From Lanius collurio (lineage: Eukaryota; Chordata; Aves; Passeriformes; Laniidae), in assembly GCA_020086605.1 (NCBI GenBank), contig JACBWW010000017.1, positions 15,657,257 to 15,721,256 of the forward strand: DNA of 64,000 nucleotides. The letters run 5' to 3'. Below are positions 1 to 15,746 of this stretch, piece after piece. Each line of letters opens with the position of its first letter. Positions within the stretch are counted from its first letter, which is position 1. The position numbers and the translations under genes were made by a program. A model generated the notes under the pieces. That model was not told where the DNA came from. It did not search any database and was given only the letters and a program-made list of their open reading frames with translations.

Positions 1-371
1 TTTTTCACCTGTGTAAAACTACCAATATTATGGTGTTGACCAGTATTTTTCACATAGTAGAAAGACGCTGAAGTAAAAAGCTGGTTACACAGCCAGTGAC
101 TGAGGATTCAATTTTGTCTACATGTCAATTAATGGCATGATTCCTGGTATTTGAGTTAAGCATGAGTAGTTCTCCTCATTCCCAAAATAGCTTTTAGCTA
201 TGTTTTTTCCCAATTACACTGGTAACTGTTTAATAAAAGATACATTTGAGAACACTAACAGAAAAAGTAAGTTCTGGTGAATTAAACATTGTCATAAATT
301 TCCATTCCTTTTATTTAATTTAGTGACTGTTTTTTTAGGGGTTCTTGCATACATGATCTGGTGTGGTATAA

Positions 372-1541
372 AAAATTCTTGTGGCACATTATCAAACTGA
401 CACAAAAAAGAGAACTGTCTTGGAAATACTGCTAGCAATACATCAGCTTAAATTTGGCTTGTATCAGCTGAGCTCTGATGCAGTTATTGGAGAATATGAC
501 AGAAGGCAGCCAAAAGCCATATTTTCAAATTCTTCAAAATAAAAGACTCACTAAGTTCAGAAATAAGTCTATAAATTTTCTGCAGCATGAAAGCTTAGAC
601 AAAGTAAGAGAATTATTCATAGTCTCAGAATACTGGAAAGAAAAACTTACATTAAGTATTGAAGAAACTGTCTTAAAGGATTTTGAGGAGGATACTGTAG
701 ACAAGCTATTGAAAGTGAAGTTAGAAAGAGCACTGATGAGGAGGATGCAATGGCTTTCTCTTCAAAGTCAGAGAGGAAACAGCAGATGAAGATGGGCACA
801 AAGAGTATTTGGAATTGGCATTAGTAGGTGTGTGACAAAATATGCTGGCAAAATTGTCATCTTAAGGCATAAATTGTGTCTGATGCATGAAAAAAACAAC
901 ACTCATTTGTATTGTGTGAATGTAAATCAGAAGTAGCACTCAGGTTTTCTTGAATAAGACTCCTTTCATTTTAGTCTAGTGCCTTATCACGTTTATTGCG
1001 AAATTTTGAATTATTGAACAAATTGCATCTTTCCCTAAAAAATTATGAAAACAAAAACTAATTTTTATTTTGTTCTGTTTTGTTTGTTTTTGTTTTGTTG
1101 TTGGGAAGGAGTGATGGGTTCTTGTAGTACTAATGCCACAAGTGTTTTGTTTTTTTTTTTAATAAATTCATTTTCATTACAACCTGGTTCAGACTTTGCA
1201 AGTTAATAAAATAATGAATGACTCAGTGATATGAGGTACTAAACCAGAAAATACAAAGGAAAACTTCAGGAGAAATTAAAATAATTTGGAGCAGAAGTAA
1301 CAATTGATTTTGCCAAAATCCCTGCAGGTGTCCGCACTCCTGTGATGGGCATTCTAGTGAGAGTAAGGAACCTGAAGAATCTTTTCTAAAACAAATAAGA
1401 AAGTAGTAGGGTCCAGTCTAACAGAAGAACGAGCCAAAAATTTGGAGATATATTTTAGAAACAGGGCTTAGAAGGAAGAGCTTGTGTAAGCTTAAAAAAC
1501 CAAAAATAGTATCGTCCGATCTTCAAACTGAATGGCAGCCT
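372..1541 (+). pseudogene. Degraded protein-coding remnant of unknown origin
   Basis: Several neighbouring frames on the plus strand give protein-like, low-repeat peptides that hand over from frame to frame, as expected for a decayed coding copy. Examples: TVLEILLAIHQLKFGLYQLS in the frame open 372-539; KVRELFIVSEYWKEKL and IEETVLKDFEEDTVDKLL in the frame open 478-786; EETADEDGHKEYLELALVGV ending at 835; AEVTIDFAKIPAGVRTPVMG in the frame open 1285-1386; WRYILETGLRRKSLCKLKK in the frame ending about 1541. I do not recognise the parent gene. No poly-A tail, LTR or target-site duplication was identified, so the mechanism (retrocopy, old mobile element, or chance) is open. Orientation is opposite to PLXDC2. 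Confidence 0.3.
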
Positions 1542-2648
1542 GAATGAAACAATCAACAATCAGAAATGCAGTCAAAGTAGAAGGCAACACACAACCCAGG
1601 GACATTCTCATTCTCCTGAAAAACTACTCTGTCATTACACCTCTATTCACAAAAACACATGTTAATTTTTAAGGTGTGGAAAAAGAAATTGGTAATGTGT
1701 GTACTGAGTGCCATATTACAGGTGAAATCTTTTGCATGAGACACCAAGATAAAATGAGCTTTTACCATATGCTGGCTGATTAGGAAACATTCCCTTTTGA
1801 CAGAAGGCTTGTAGTAAATATTGAAATAAATTTAGGAAAATTAAAGCAAAACATAGGTAGCAAGCAAATAGCTGCTGTTCTGGATTTCTCACTTAAATGG
1901 CAAGATACGTCATAGCAGGCTGACACGTTAAATATTTTTGCAGAGAGCTAGGAACGTGAGATTGCTAATGGTTAGCAAGGGTTTTACTGCATTACCTTCA
2001 AAGAATGGCCTTTAGCTAGAATAATTCTAAACCATCTGTTAGCTCTACCACAGAAAATATAATCTTCTGTGTTGTACAAGTCACCAGTTTATGAATAAAC
2101 TTCCCACACCAGCACTGAGGCCATTAACGTCTATATTTTGGATTATACACTACAACATTAGGGAGAAGGGTATCTAGAATTTATGCTTAATCCTATGTAT
2201 CATTGAGATCTGTAATCCAGACAATATTTTTCCTCAGACTTCTCAAATTTTATTATTTTCAACTGTGAGGCTGTATCAGAATGTTATTCTCCAAAAAAGA
2301 ATAAAATTGTGGCCTCTAACCTTCATTTACTGCCCTACTTCAAAACTGAGTCAAAGATAAGATCCAGACTATGGTACAAAATAATAATTAGGAACACAAA
2401 TAATACTGTTTATATAGGGTTTTCATTGCCAGTTTCCTAAGTAGTAATCAATTAGTCCACAGGTCTAACTGTGTGAAAATTAATCAGAAGTTTTAAATTG
2501 CATAAACTAACCACTTCAAAAATCAAAGACGATTTCCATATTTTTGATAACAATAAAAGAGGCAAAGAAATGCCAAGCATGTCTAGTGCAGGCAGAATAC
2601 CCGTTCAGATTATGGGATTTTTGTTTTCTTAGGGTTGTTTTGGTTTGT

Positions 2649-2655
<7 letters not shown>

Positions 2656-2681
<26 letters not shown>
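2656..2681. repeat. Poly-T run (26 bases)
   Basis: An uninterrupted run of T within a T/G-rich stretch (2630-2705). It could be the tail of a minus-strand retroposon or simple slippage; no element body was recognised next to it. Confidence 0.8.
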
Positions 2682-5600
2682 ATTGTTTGAGGTTTTTGTT
2701 TGTTTATTACTTTTCAGGAAACAATAGCAGGGTTTAAATTCTTGTTACTGAAAACAGAGTATTTGCCTTCATGCCTAGAAAGAGCATCATTTTTTTTTAA
2801 GTGCTAGTATTTAATCATTTTCATTCAATTCTGTCTCCTTTTTAGAATAGAAATTCATTCTACTACAAGCTTCATTTAGAATTATTCTCCAAATCCACAT
2901 ATTGGGCAATTTTGATCAAATATTTTAACTTTAGTAATGGTTTCTGGATGACTACATGAATAGAGAGCCATTACTATTTAAATGAATAAAGAAAGCCTTT
3001 GCCAATGAAATTAAGAGAAATATCCCAAACAATTAACAAGGCCTAAGGTACCTTTACCTAATTTGTTCTGTATTAATCATGGACAAAAAAGAAACCAAAT
3101 ATTACACAAAGGAACATTAGCTCCAAGCATTAATGGGAAAAGACTATATAGATTAGTTATTTTCTTTAATAAGAAGTGAAACTCTTGAAAATTGAACTTC
3201 AGTGAAATTCAGATCATAAGAAATGAGTATCCACTACTAATACATAAAAAGTATGCCTTTGCCAAAATTCTTCTTTATTCCTATGTTCTGCTGGCTAGTT
3301 TGCACTGTGATGTATTTCGTACGTAGTACAGGCACACCAGTAAGATTATCATGCCAGCCGATGTCTCCTGACATATTGAACATTCTCCAGAATAATAAGA
3401 GTTGGTATAAGCAAAGTAATATTTAAAATGGATGCACTGTAAGCAAAGTAAATTGCTAAAGAAATAAATATTTTACTTGCTATAGGACCTTGTTATATTT
3501 CACATTGTTTTCACATTTTGAAAATTTGACTGTACAGTTCCTTCTCCTAACAATTAACTCTTCTGAAAGATATTCTGATTTTGCCCTATTTCTCTTTTCT
3601 GATGGCTCAGCTCCTTTTCTAATTTTTTAAAAATTTTTTTAATTTGGGATAAAAATTGGAAATTTCATGTTACCTCCTATTGGGGAAAACAACAGAATGC
3701 AGCAGACTGGGCAGAGCAACTCCTTTGGTATTCAGCAAACCTCCACTGGGATCCTGTCTTGGTGGTCAACACCAGGTTTATGAGTTAGCAAACCTGATGT
3801 GGGAGCAGCAAGGATGTGAAAAAGGGACTCTCAGATTGTTTGAATAAATAAGAATTAAAATTTACCTTTACCTAAAGTGCATTAGACACAAAAGTCCCTA
3901 GTTGTATCTGCTTTAAATGTCTAATCACAGTTATTTTTCAGCAGACTCCTGTAGATAAACGCCTGGTGTCTGTAGTACCGGGGGCCCTGTGGGATGCTTT
4001 ATGAAGCTACTGGCAACCTGTTCACTGCATTTCTTACATGGTGCTTCAGCTTTGAGACTTTCAATGACAATGCCACGAAGAACTCTCAGACTTGCCATAC
4101 ATCACTGTCATTTTTGATGAAGTGTGATGCTAAAATAAAATGGCACCAAAAAGACAGTAGAAATCTTGTACAACTTTTAGTCATGATAGTGAGCACTTAC
4201 ACAAGTAATCTTACTTGAGTTAATGGGACACCTGACAACAGGACTCAGCACCAAGAGAAATGGCTTCAGAAGGAAGGACTTCCTCAGAAAGCAACAGATT
4301 CAGCACTGGAAAGTAACTAAATTCCTAGCCAGACTTATAAGCACTAGGACCACGTTTAAAATGGTAAATTGTGCTTTTTCTTTTCAGACAACTTGTGTCT
4401 GATCAGCGACTGGCAATTTTATTTATTTTTCTTCATTTAGGAGAAAAGCTGAGGTAGTGGTAATGGAGTAAAGGCTACAAATAAGGAGTGTAATTGTCGG
4501 GAAATCTCAGCTTCAAAATCCATTCCCCAAGTAATTCTGATGGAATATTCTAGTTTTAACTTTCCAAAATATTTAGAAACATCTTTTATCAAAAGATTTA
4601 CAGATCATTAGTACATTACTATTACCACTTTAAAAAGTCTCTTTCCTTAGTTATGTGCAATAGCTCTAATGTTTGGTAATTCCATTCAGTACAGGAATAA
4701 CTCATTAAAGGGGATGAGTTCAAAGATTCAGCAGTAGCAAAAAAGCACATTATTCCATTTTGAAATTCCAGTTTTCTGTCTCAAGATTAATGAAGAGAAC
4801 ATTAATAACTCCTACCCACAAAAGCAGTGTGGCTTTGGAGGAAGGTTCCAGTAGTGTAATGAGAGCAAGCAGCCTGTGCACTGTAGCTCAGAAATTGTCT
4901 ATCCATGGATTAGATGTCGTACTTGCCTGCAATTCTGGGAGCGACTTGTGGTAAAGGAGTGGCCCATTACTCCTGTCTTCCTACATGAACAATGTTTTCC
5001 ACTACCTGACACTCTGCATCATCATTTGCTTTCATGCAAAATGTGCACAAGATTCTTTCAATTTAGAGCAGCAACTTCTATCACCCTTATTAGATCCCTT
5101 TCGTACAGGGCTGGACAGTAACAGGAGTGTAGTGCATCTCATAACCAGGAATAGAAGTCTCTTGAAAATGTCACCATTTTAATGTCAAAATACATACACA
5201 GTTCTTGACAAATTTATCTTAAAACTAGTTTCCCTCTGCACCTCTCTGGGTCTTGACAGCAGGAAATTTTCTGCAGTCTTTAGAAGCTTTTGCTTTTCTT
5301 TAAAAAGGTTTCAAGAACAGGAGATAACCGAAACTTTTAGTGCTCACTCCTTTGATCAAGTATAATGGAGCTCCATTGTACTAAGCAGAGTAAAACTTAA
5401 AGTACATGAAATCAGATTCAAAACGCAAATAAACTGCATTTTTATAGATGAAGACTGTAGCCTGTACCTAACATTCAGAAAAAAAACCCTAAGCAGACCT
5501 TGCATCAGAGTGTCTTTGTTCATAAGACAAGTCATGTATGTGAGCATACCAGAAGTTTCTTGTTTCTACAATACTGATCCAGGAAGAACATCTTGCAGCA

Positions 5601-5920
5601 ATACTTCTTCCAAGCTCCAAAGGCATCTATCTTAAGTGAAGGTATGACTGCTGCTAGTAGAAAAACACAGATCCTTGTCTAGCTTTCTAGTGAAGGGCAG
5701 AGGAATGTTATTATTTCTGCTTCATTAAAGGTGCAAAACACAGACATGAAAAATGAGCCTGAAGGCTCACAAGTGTTTCACAGCAGAGAGACAAAGGAAA
5801 AGAGATTTCTCCAAGTCCAGACAATTGGTTGTATCACTGATTACAGTATCTTAGCATAAGGAGGATAACTGAGACCTGCATCTTGAAGCCAAAGTCACAG
5901 TTTGCAAGCCAAACAGATTA

Positions 5921-6002
5921 AAACAACAAACCAAACCAAAACAAAAACCTCAAACCAAACAAACCAAACAAAAAAAAAAAAACCAAACAAAAAAAGAAGA
6001 AA
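5921..6002. repeat. A-rich CCAAA/CAAAA simple repeat
   Basis: Irregular runs of AAACC, AAAC and a 12-base A tract. Similar tracts recur at 18864, 19359 and 26714. The tract lies about 50 bases before a CR1 fragment. Confidence 0.75.
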
Positions 6003-6055
6003 TTATTTTTCCCCTATATATTTAAGCTTGTCTACTTTCTGATTCTTATTTGCAT

Positions 6056-6175
6056 GAATCACAGAATCATAGAGTACCAGAAAGGGGACCTCAAGGATCA
6101 CCTGCTCCAATCTTTCTTGGCAAAAGCACTGAAATTCAACTAGGCTATACCTTCCAGAGCTTGAGCAACTCCAGG
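6056..6175 (-). mobile_element. CR1 LINE 3'-end fragment
   Basis: The plus strand begins gaatcacagaatcatagag and continues with ggggacctcaaggatcacc, the reverse complement of the well-known CR1 3' end with its ATTCTATGATTCTGTGA-like terminus. Only about 120 bases are recognisable before a 14-base A tract. It is 5'-truncated and diverged. Within the 85% AT-rich surroundings it stands out in GC content. Confidence 0.7.
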
Positions 6176-6840
6176 AAAAAAAAAAAAAATCAGTCAAAGC
6201 ATCAGCTGGAATTCTGAAACACTTGGAGAATGCACAAGAGCCCATTCAAAACAACATATTGATACTATGAAGGCAAACCAAATGGCCTCAATCTAAGCAC
6301 TTTTATCACCAAACAGATGGAAAACCTCAGAGCTAGCAATATAAACCAGTTATTTTTTGTTTCAAATGTATGAATTTTGAAATATGTGAGTTGCCAAAAA
6401 ACAACAGCTGCAGGAAAAAGGTGACCTTTTAACAATAGCCATTGATTCTAGAATATTTTGAAATAGATCAAAATTGGGTAAACTAATTGAAAAAAATAGT
6501 TCCTATCTTTCAAAACCTTATGGAAATTTACTAAAAAACCAGGAATTTACTAAATATTTAACACTCACAACCACCCAAAAAAGCCCAGCTGAAATCCAGA
6601 ATCAGCACATTTGTGTCATGTTATGGTTTTTAAGTCCATTATATGAACACCAATTTTACAACACTATTTTTTCATCAAAATAGTGAACTTTTAAGTAGTA
6701 ACATGAAATCATTTTATATAACTGACCTTTCAAATATCTTCCCCCTTACAAAAACGTAGGGAAATTCCTGATATGTATCAAGTAAGTATGTATAAAGTAA
6801 TTCCTGATATGTATAAAGTCCACTTAAATGACCACTCTCA

Positions 6841-9951
<3,111 letters not shown>

Positions 9952-12900
9952 TTAAGTAAATTCTGAGAAGATTTAATAGAATGGCATGTTGAGTTAGGCA
10001 TTGCCAGAGAATTAAAGGGTCATCTGAGAGAAATTAATCCCACCACAGATTTTACAGTGAATTATATAGGAGCTAAAATTTCGGAAAAACATCTGTGATG
10101 GCTGCCAGAAAAACAAGATCCAAAATGAATAATGGAACAAATAGTTCAAGAAGGTTTTGTATAGAAATAAAAACTGAAAACTTAAGGAAGAATAACTCCA
10201 GTTAAGGGCAAAATGCAAGTATGTGGCACTATGAAAATAAGCCATTTACCACCAGGCATATTCCGTAGTGCTTTCTTCCATCCTTTCCAAAAATCTGCAG
10301 TTTGTTTTGCTTAAGGTCTTTGTGACCTCTTTAAAAGTTAAGTCTAAACCTTTTTCATATTTCTAGAGACACAGAGTAAGGGACTATTTCAGACAAGAGG
10401 TGACAACCTTAAAAAAAACCAAAAAAAGTCACATGAAGAGTGGAACAGATCGGACTTTTTCAGAATTATAAGGCAAGTGACACTTCTACTACATTCTCTG
10501 CTGTGTCAGATCTCACTAGTCTGCCCTATTCATCCCTGAATCGACAGCAGTCCTCAGATCAATAGTAGGCTTCTTTCATCTGAAGTGCTCATCCAAAACC
10601 TCTTACTGGTTTGGAATTGGAGTCTTTCCTTTGAAAGAAGAACAGTCATCTATGGTGAATACAGTAATCCTGCAGTTTTCTTCAAAGCAAAAATTAGTGT
10701 ATTTTAATTGCAAGAACCTTCTTCTATTTTAAACAATAAATGGATTACAAATAAACCTGTGTTGTTTAGGTTTGCCAACTCTGCTTCAACTGGCTAATGG
10801 AACTAATTACTTTAAGTGCCCCACACCAAAGCTTGACTTAAAAACTCCCATGGCCCTACAGTGAGTCTTTTTGTTACCCCTTGCCTTTAAGTTGATTTGA
10901 GCTACAGGTAGATCTTCAAAACGGAGGTTTGCATATTACCTCTCCTCCTAAAGTGTTTACCAGATGATACCTGATGATGTTTTTCTTTTTCTACTTCTAT
11001 TGATTCAGTGAAGTATATTCCAACAGCAAACATCTCAACAACCAGAATAATATTAGAGCTGAACATTTTCTAACATGAAAAATGTTATTAGAAAGACATA
11101 TCAAAGAAATATAATTATTTACTGCCAAATTATAGTATTATTTTCAACACTATTTATGCTGGTTTATGTTTCTTTTTCCATCTTCAATCATATTGAGAGT
11201 CTCTCTTCCTCTACAACACCTTTCACTTCCAAGCCCAAGAGTTCCTTTCTTCTTACATTTAGTATCATGGCAATACAACAGTGATGAAGGAGCCTATAAA
11301 TCTAACTCTAAAAGATGATTGTGAAGTTCCAGAACCAAATAAAAACCTGATCTAAAGTGCTGTTAATGTATAGCATTAAAAACTTTTAGTGTGCAACCTC
11401 ACTTTCTCTCCATCCTAACTACTGTGAGGTGAGTGCATTCATTAACAGATTTGTTTGATATGATATAGGAAATCTCTGAGTGCATGAAAAAATAAGTTTC
11501 TGGAGTGCTTTAGGCATTCTTCCACTCCTGTACTCTTGAAATATGTAGTTAAATGCTTGACAACTGCTCATGGAACTACTTCTAGAAGTCCTAAGATGCT
11601 ATAAACAAACAGATAAACTAACAAAGTGGTTCTCTGGAGTAATTCTCCTGCCTGACTTCTTATAGTTAACATCACGTTCTGCAAAGTTAACTCATATGGT
11701 GCTGATAGGAGACCTAAGAAAAAGTCAAGTGTGGGGAAAATAAAATAAGATTCAGTTGCAAAGATTTGGACTCTGACAAAGGGGTGACCTAGGAACTGAG
11801 ATGTTTTTCCTTCATTTAAAACATATCTATGTATTCAAATGATACATTATTTTAATAACTGGGCACTCACTAAATACTAAATTAATTCTTAGGTTTAAAC
11901 TAAAACTTTTTTTTTTTTTTTTTTCTCTGTAGGGGGCAGAGGGGATGATTGGGGGGCAGATTCCTCCAATAGAATATCTAAATACCACTTTTCTCTTTTG
12001 GTAATTGATAGGGAGGGAGAAACACAAGTTTAAAAAGAGAATCTGCCCACACATATTTAGAAGTCATTTATAAATGTGACTTTTCAGAATACAGAAGTCT
12101 GGCTCATTTTACTCCATTACTTATTTTAGGATAGCCAACTACCTTGTGAAAGTATAGCCTCTGAAAGGCATTTTCACTACTTCCTGCTTATTATTGTTTG
12201 CTTATAATGTTATTCCCTTGGTAAATAATCCCTTATGCTTATTTAGATATTTTTAAAACATATTATTTCACTGAAGTCTATTTCATATTATGTGTTACTT
12301 ACTATCCCTGTGGACATGTGCACACATCTTCTAACACAGTTGTGGTAGGTCTATACCTTTGAAACCATTCCTCAAAAATATTTTGAAGACAATACAAACA
12401 AAACCTTTGAATCCATATTCATATATTATAATTAGCCTTAACAGTTCACTACTTATTCATCCCTTGCACAATGATCCTACACTTAGACAGTTTCCCTTTC
12501 ATGCTTTAGTTCCATTTACAGTATAAATGTCACCCTTGTAACTAATAATGAGGCAGATACAATAGGAAAAGAAAGGACTTAATTGTGCTGGAACACATAA
12601 CTAAGTAAATCAGCCCAAGTAATTAGTAACCACAAAGCGTATTTCGAAGTGTTTGCCGGATGCAGCTCTACTATAGACAAAAATGGAAAGCAGGAGGTGG
12701 ATGATAGCTGGGAAGCAGGCAGGCCTTGCATGAAGATCATTCTAATGAGAACTCCAGTCATGCATTGGAACAACTTGAAAAGAAACACAAAGTCATTTCA
12801 AATCATCCCAGAGATTCAAAAGATGAAGCCACCAATGACCACGGACATTTTATCATTGCAACTATAACTTTAAAAGAGCAGCAAATGTAAAATTAACTTA

Positions 12901-13745
12901 TTCTGGAATGGAATTCTGCAGAAAATTGGCTTATGTTATCTGTGACCTAATTTTCTGACAATGCTAAATGCTCATGGTTGATTCATTTAGTCAAGGAAGA
13001 ATTTTTCAGACCTGCAATTTCCTGAACCACTTAATCTCTCCTTTGTGTGAGGCATTGGTAGAGCTCTTTTCCAAAACTCTCCACAGACTATACCTAGAAG
13101 CATAATATGTTCCTAAATACTGGAATGAAGACAAATGGGGAAAGGTTCTCAGCATTTTGCAAGTTTAATATGTACATATAAATTTAACTAAACCTAAGGC
13201 TGAACTAATACTAAAACCACTTGTAAATCAAGAAGAGTATACTTCTAGTTCTCACAGTGTACAAATTTACACTCACACAAATGGAGAAAAAAATATATAT
13301 AACCACTTAAGCATGAAAGTACAGTCCCACTTGATGTAGGACCCTGACTTGATTTAAAAATGCATTTTATGTCTGAATTTACCCATTCCAAAATATGCTT
13401 ATCTGTTGCATGCTAACATATTAGGATTACAAAGAAAAATTTAATGTACAAGGTTGCAACACTCTGCACATGAGATTTCTGTGACTTCCTTTTTTATATT
13501 CCTAGCTGTGCACAAACTCAGTATCACTTGGAAAGTTTTTTGACAGTTTGCCAACACAATAACAAAATATAGTTTCAAGGCAGCACAGGCAATGAGTCCT
13601 TTGAAATTGCTATAGTGTGTCTAAAGAGAGGGTAGGAAATGGGATATGCAGATAACAACAATAACAAAAAAAGAAAGACCTAGGCTGATAACCATCTTAT
13701 AAGATTGTTGATAACTAACTTGTAAGATAAACCCTTGTCTCTCTC

Positions 13746-14628
13746 TGTGGTGGTTTGACTTTTGCCATCTGCTCCATGTCCACCCAGCTTCTCTCTCACA
13801 GCCCTTCCTCAACAGGATAAGGGGACTAAATGAATTGAAAAAATGTGTGTGTCCAGACATAAACAGAGAAAACACTTGCCAATTGCTGTCATGGGCAAGA
13901 AAGAATTGACTTGGGGAAAGTTAATTTAATTCGCTGCCAGATAAAATAGGTTTGCATGGTGGGAAAGAAAGGCAGATTAAAACACCTTCCCTTCACCCCT
14001 CCCTTTTTCCCAGGCTTAGTGTCACTCCTTTATTCCAACTCCTCTACCTCCTCCTCCCCATTGAGCAGTGCAGGGGGATGGGGAATGTGACTTGTGGTCA
14101 GTTCATAACACTTCATCTGTGTCACTCCTTTCTCCGCTCATTTTTTTCCTATTCCACTGTAGATCTTTCCCATGGGCTGCAGTCCTTTAGGAAAAACCTG
14201 CTCCAGGGAGAGTCCTCCACAGGCTGTGGCTCCTCCAGGACATTTCTGCCTCTCCAGTGCGGGGTCCTCCAGGGGCTGCAGCGTGGATATCTGCTTCAGT
14301 GGGGCTCTTCCATGGTCTGCGAGGAAATACCTGCTCTAGCCTGGTCTCCTCCACAGATGTTTTGGTGCCTGCACAACCTCCTCCCTCTTCTTTTTTCTCC
14401 TTGGTATTCACACTCTTTTTTCTCATGCTTTTTGCCTCACTCCTGACCCTGAGGTGCAGCATTTTTTACCCTTTCTTAAGTAAGCTCTCCTAGAGGTGCC
14501 ACCAGGGTGGTCCACGGGCTCAGCTGTCCCCTGCAGCAGACCTGTCTCTGTCTGGTAAGGACCAGCCCCTCACCTGCTTCTACAGAGGCAGTCACCTCTA
14601 CCTAAACATTACCACAACGCCTAATACA
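13746..14628 (-). mobile_element. ERVL-type avian LTR, probably solo
   Basis: About 883 bases. The plus strand starts TGTGGTGGTTTGAC and ends CTAATACA, so the element has TGT...ACA ends. Read on the minus strand it has the order of an avian ERVL LTR as I remember it: a TTAAGAA promoter-like box near 14480, GC-rich imperfect repeats built on CTGCTCCAG and GGGCTGCAG at about 14160-14360, and a tail matching the ...CTTTCCCCAAGTCAATTC segment near 13905-13930. No pol or env-like sequence flanks it, which suggests a solo LTR. I see no clear target-site duplication. The open frames inside (13952-14446 plus, 14187-14462 minus) are not genes. Confidence 0.75.
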
Positions 14629-15719
14629 ACATAAAACTTATCCTAATATTTTAATTGTTTTATATATCACTTATGCCATATTTTACCAAGTATGCAAAAA
14701 TAACATTATTAACCTGAATTACTGGAATTTCTTGTGTGTTGTTAAGAGTTTTTAAAATTTACTTATTTTTAGTTTAGTGACTTTCTAGTAGAACATAGGT
14801 GGAAAGTTGCAGCTGGAACAGCATTTAACATACCAGTCTTCCCCTCAGTAATTGTTAGCTCTTGCCCAGGTCAGGTTACTCACACTGTATAACGCCTTTT
14901 GTCTTCTAAAAGGGAAAAAATGTTCCGGCAAAAAGAAAATAAGAGAGAAAAAGAACCATTGTGTCTGCTGGTGCTAAATAACAGCAATGAAATAAGTTGA
15001 TGTGAAATTATACCTTCAAATGTCATTGCTTTCATAAAGAGCACATAAAATTTATAATTGATTTATCCAGATTTGCAAGTTTTCTCTTTGGTTGAAAGTC
15101 CAGGGTGATATAGATTTTTTTTTGCAATTGTTTTGATTAATGGTGCTGAGAATTTTGACTAGCATTTTATTTTCAGGATGTTTCTTGTTTTACATCTCAC
15201 TATTTCTGACATATCACATTTTTATCTTGCATTCTTTTTCTTCTCTTCAGCAGTAACAGTAAAAACCTGATGAATCTATTCTTGTTTCTGGAAATAAACG
15301 ACACAAGAGGCATTTACATCCAATGGAAAGATGGCAAGATATGGGGAAATAAAATATCAGGAGTAGTCTTGCTCATGTATTTTTTGGTGAAGCTGAAAAG
15401 TATTGCATAGGCTTATAAAGCATAGTCCAAAACACTCTGTTTTCAACTATGCAAAAATGTGCTTTCCCTTTTCTTTTACTGATATTTCCCCACCAACTAT
15501 TTCTTTATGAAGAAAATTCAAGAATATGGTATGCTATTAAGCTGCTAAAATACATTGGAATGCTGAATTCTAGAAACAGATAATGCAATTTACTTTCACG
15601 CCTTGTCCTATATAGCCACATTAATTTTTCTTTGATATTTCAGGGAAATAAGCTTTAAGTAATGTCATTTATCCCCAGATGGATAATTTATTGTTATGTC
15701 TGTAGAAGACTGTTATCAT

Positions 15720-15746
15720 CACTGTAATTGACTGAAGATTACAGTG
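15720..15746. repeat. 9-bp inverted repeat with 9-base loop
   Basis: CACTGTAAT and ATTACAGTG are perfect reverse complements around TGACTGAAG. A modest hairpin of a size expected by chance in a window this long. Confidence 0.6.

Noticed and set aside
13952..14446. 164-codon plus-strand frame
   Set aside because: It lies within the GC-rich part of the LTR and in the antisense direction, with no domain.
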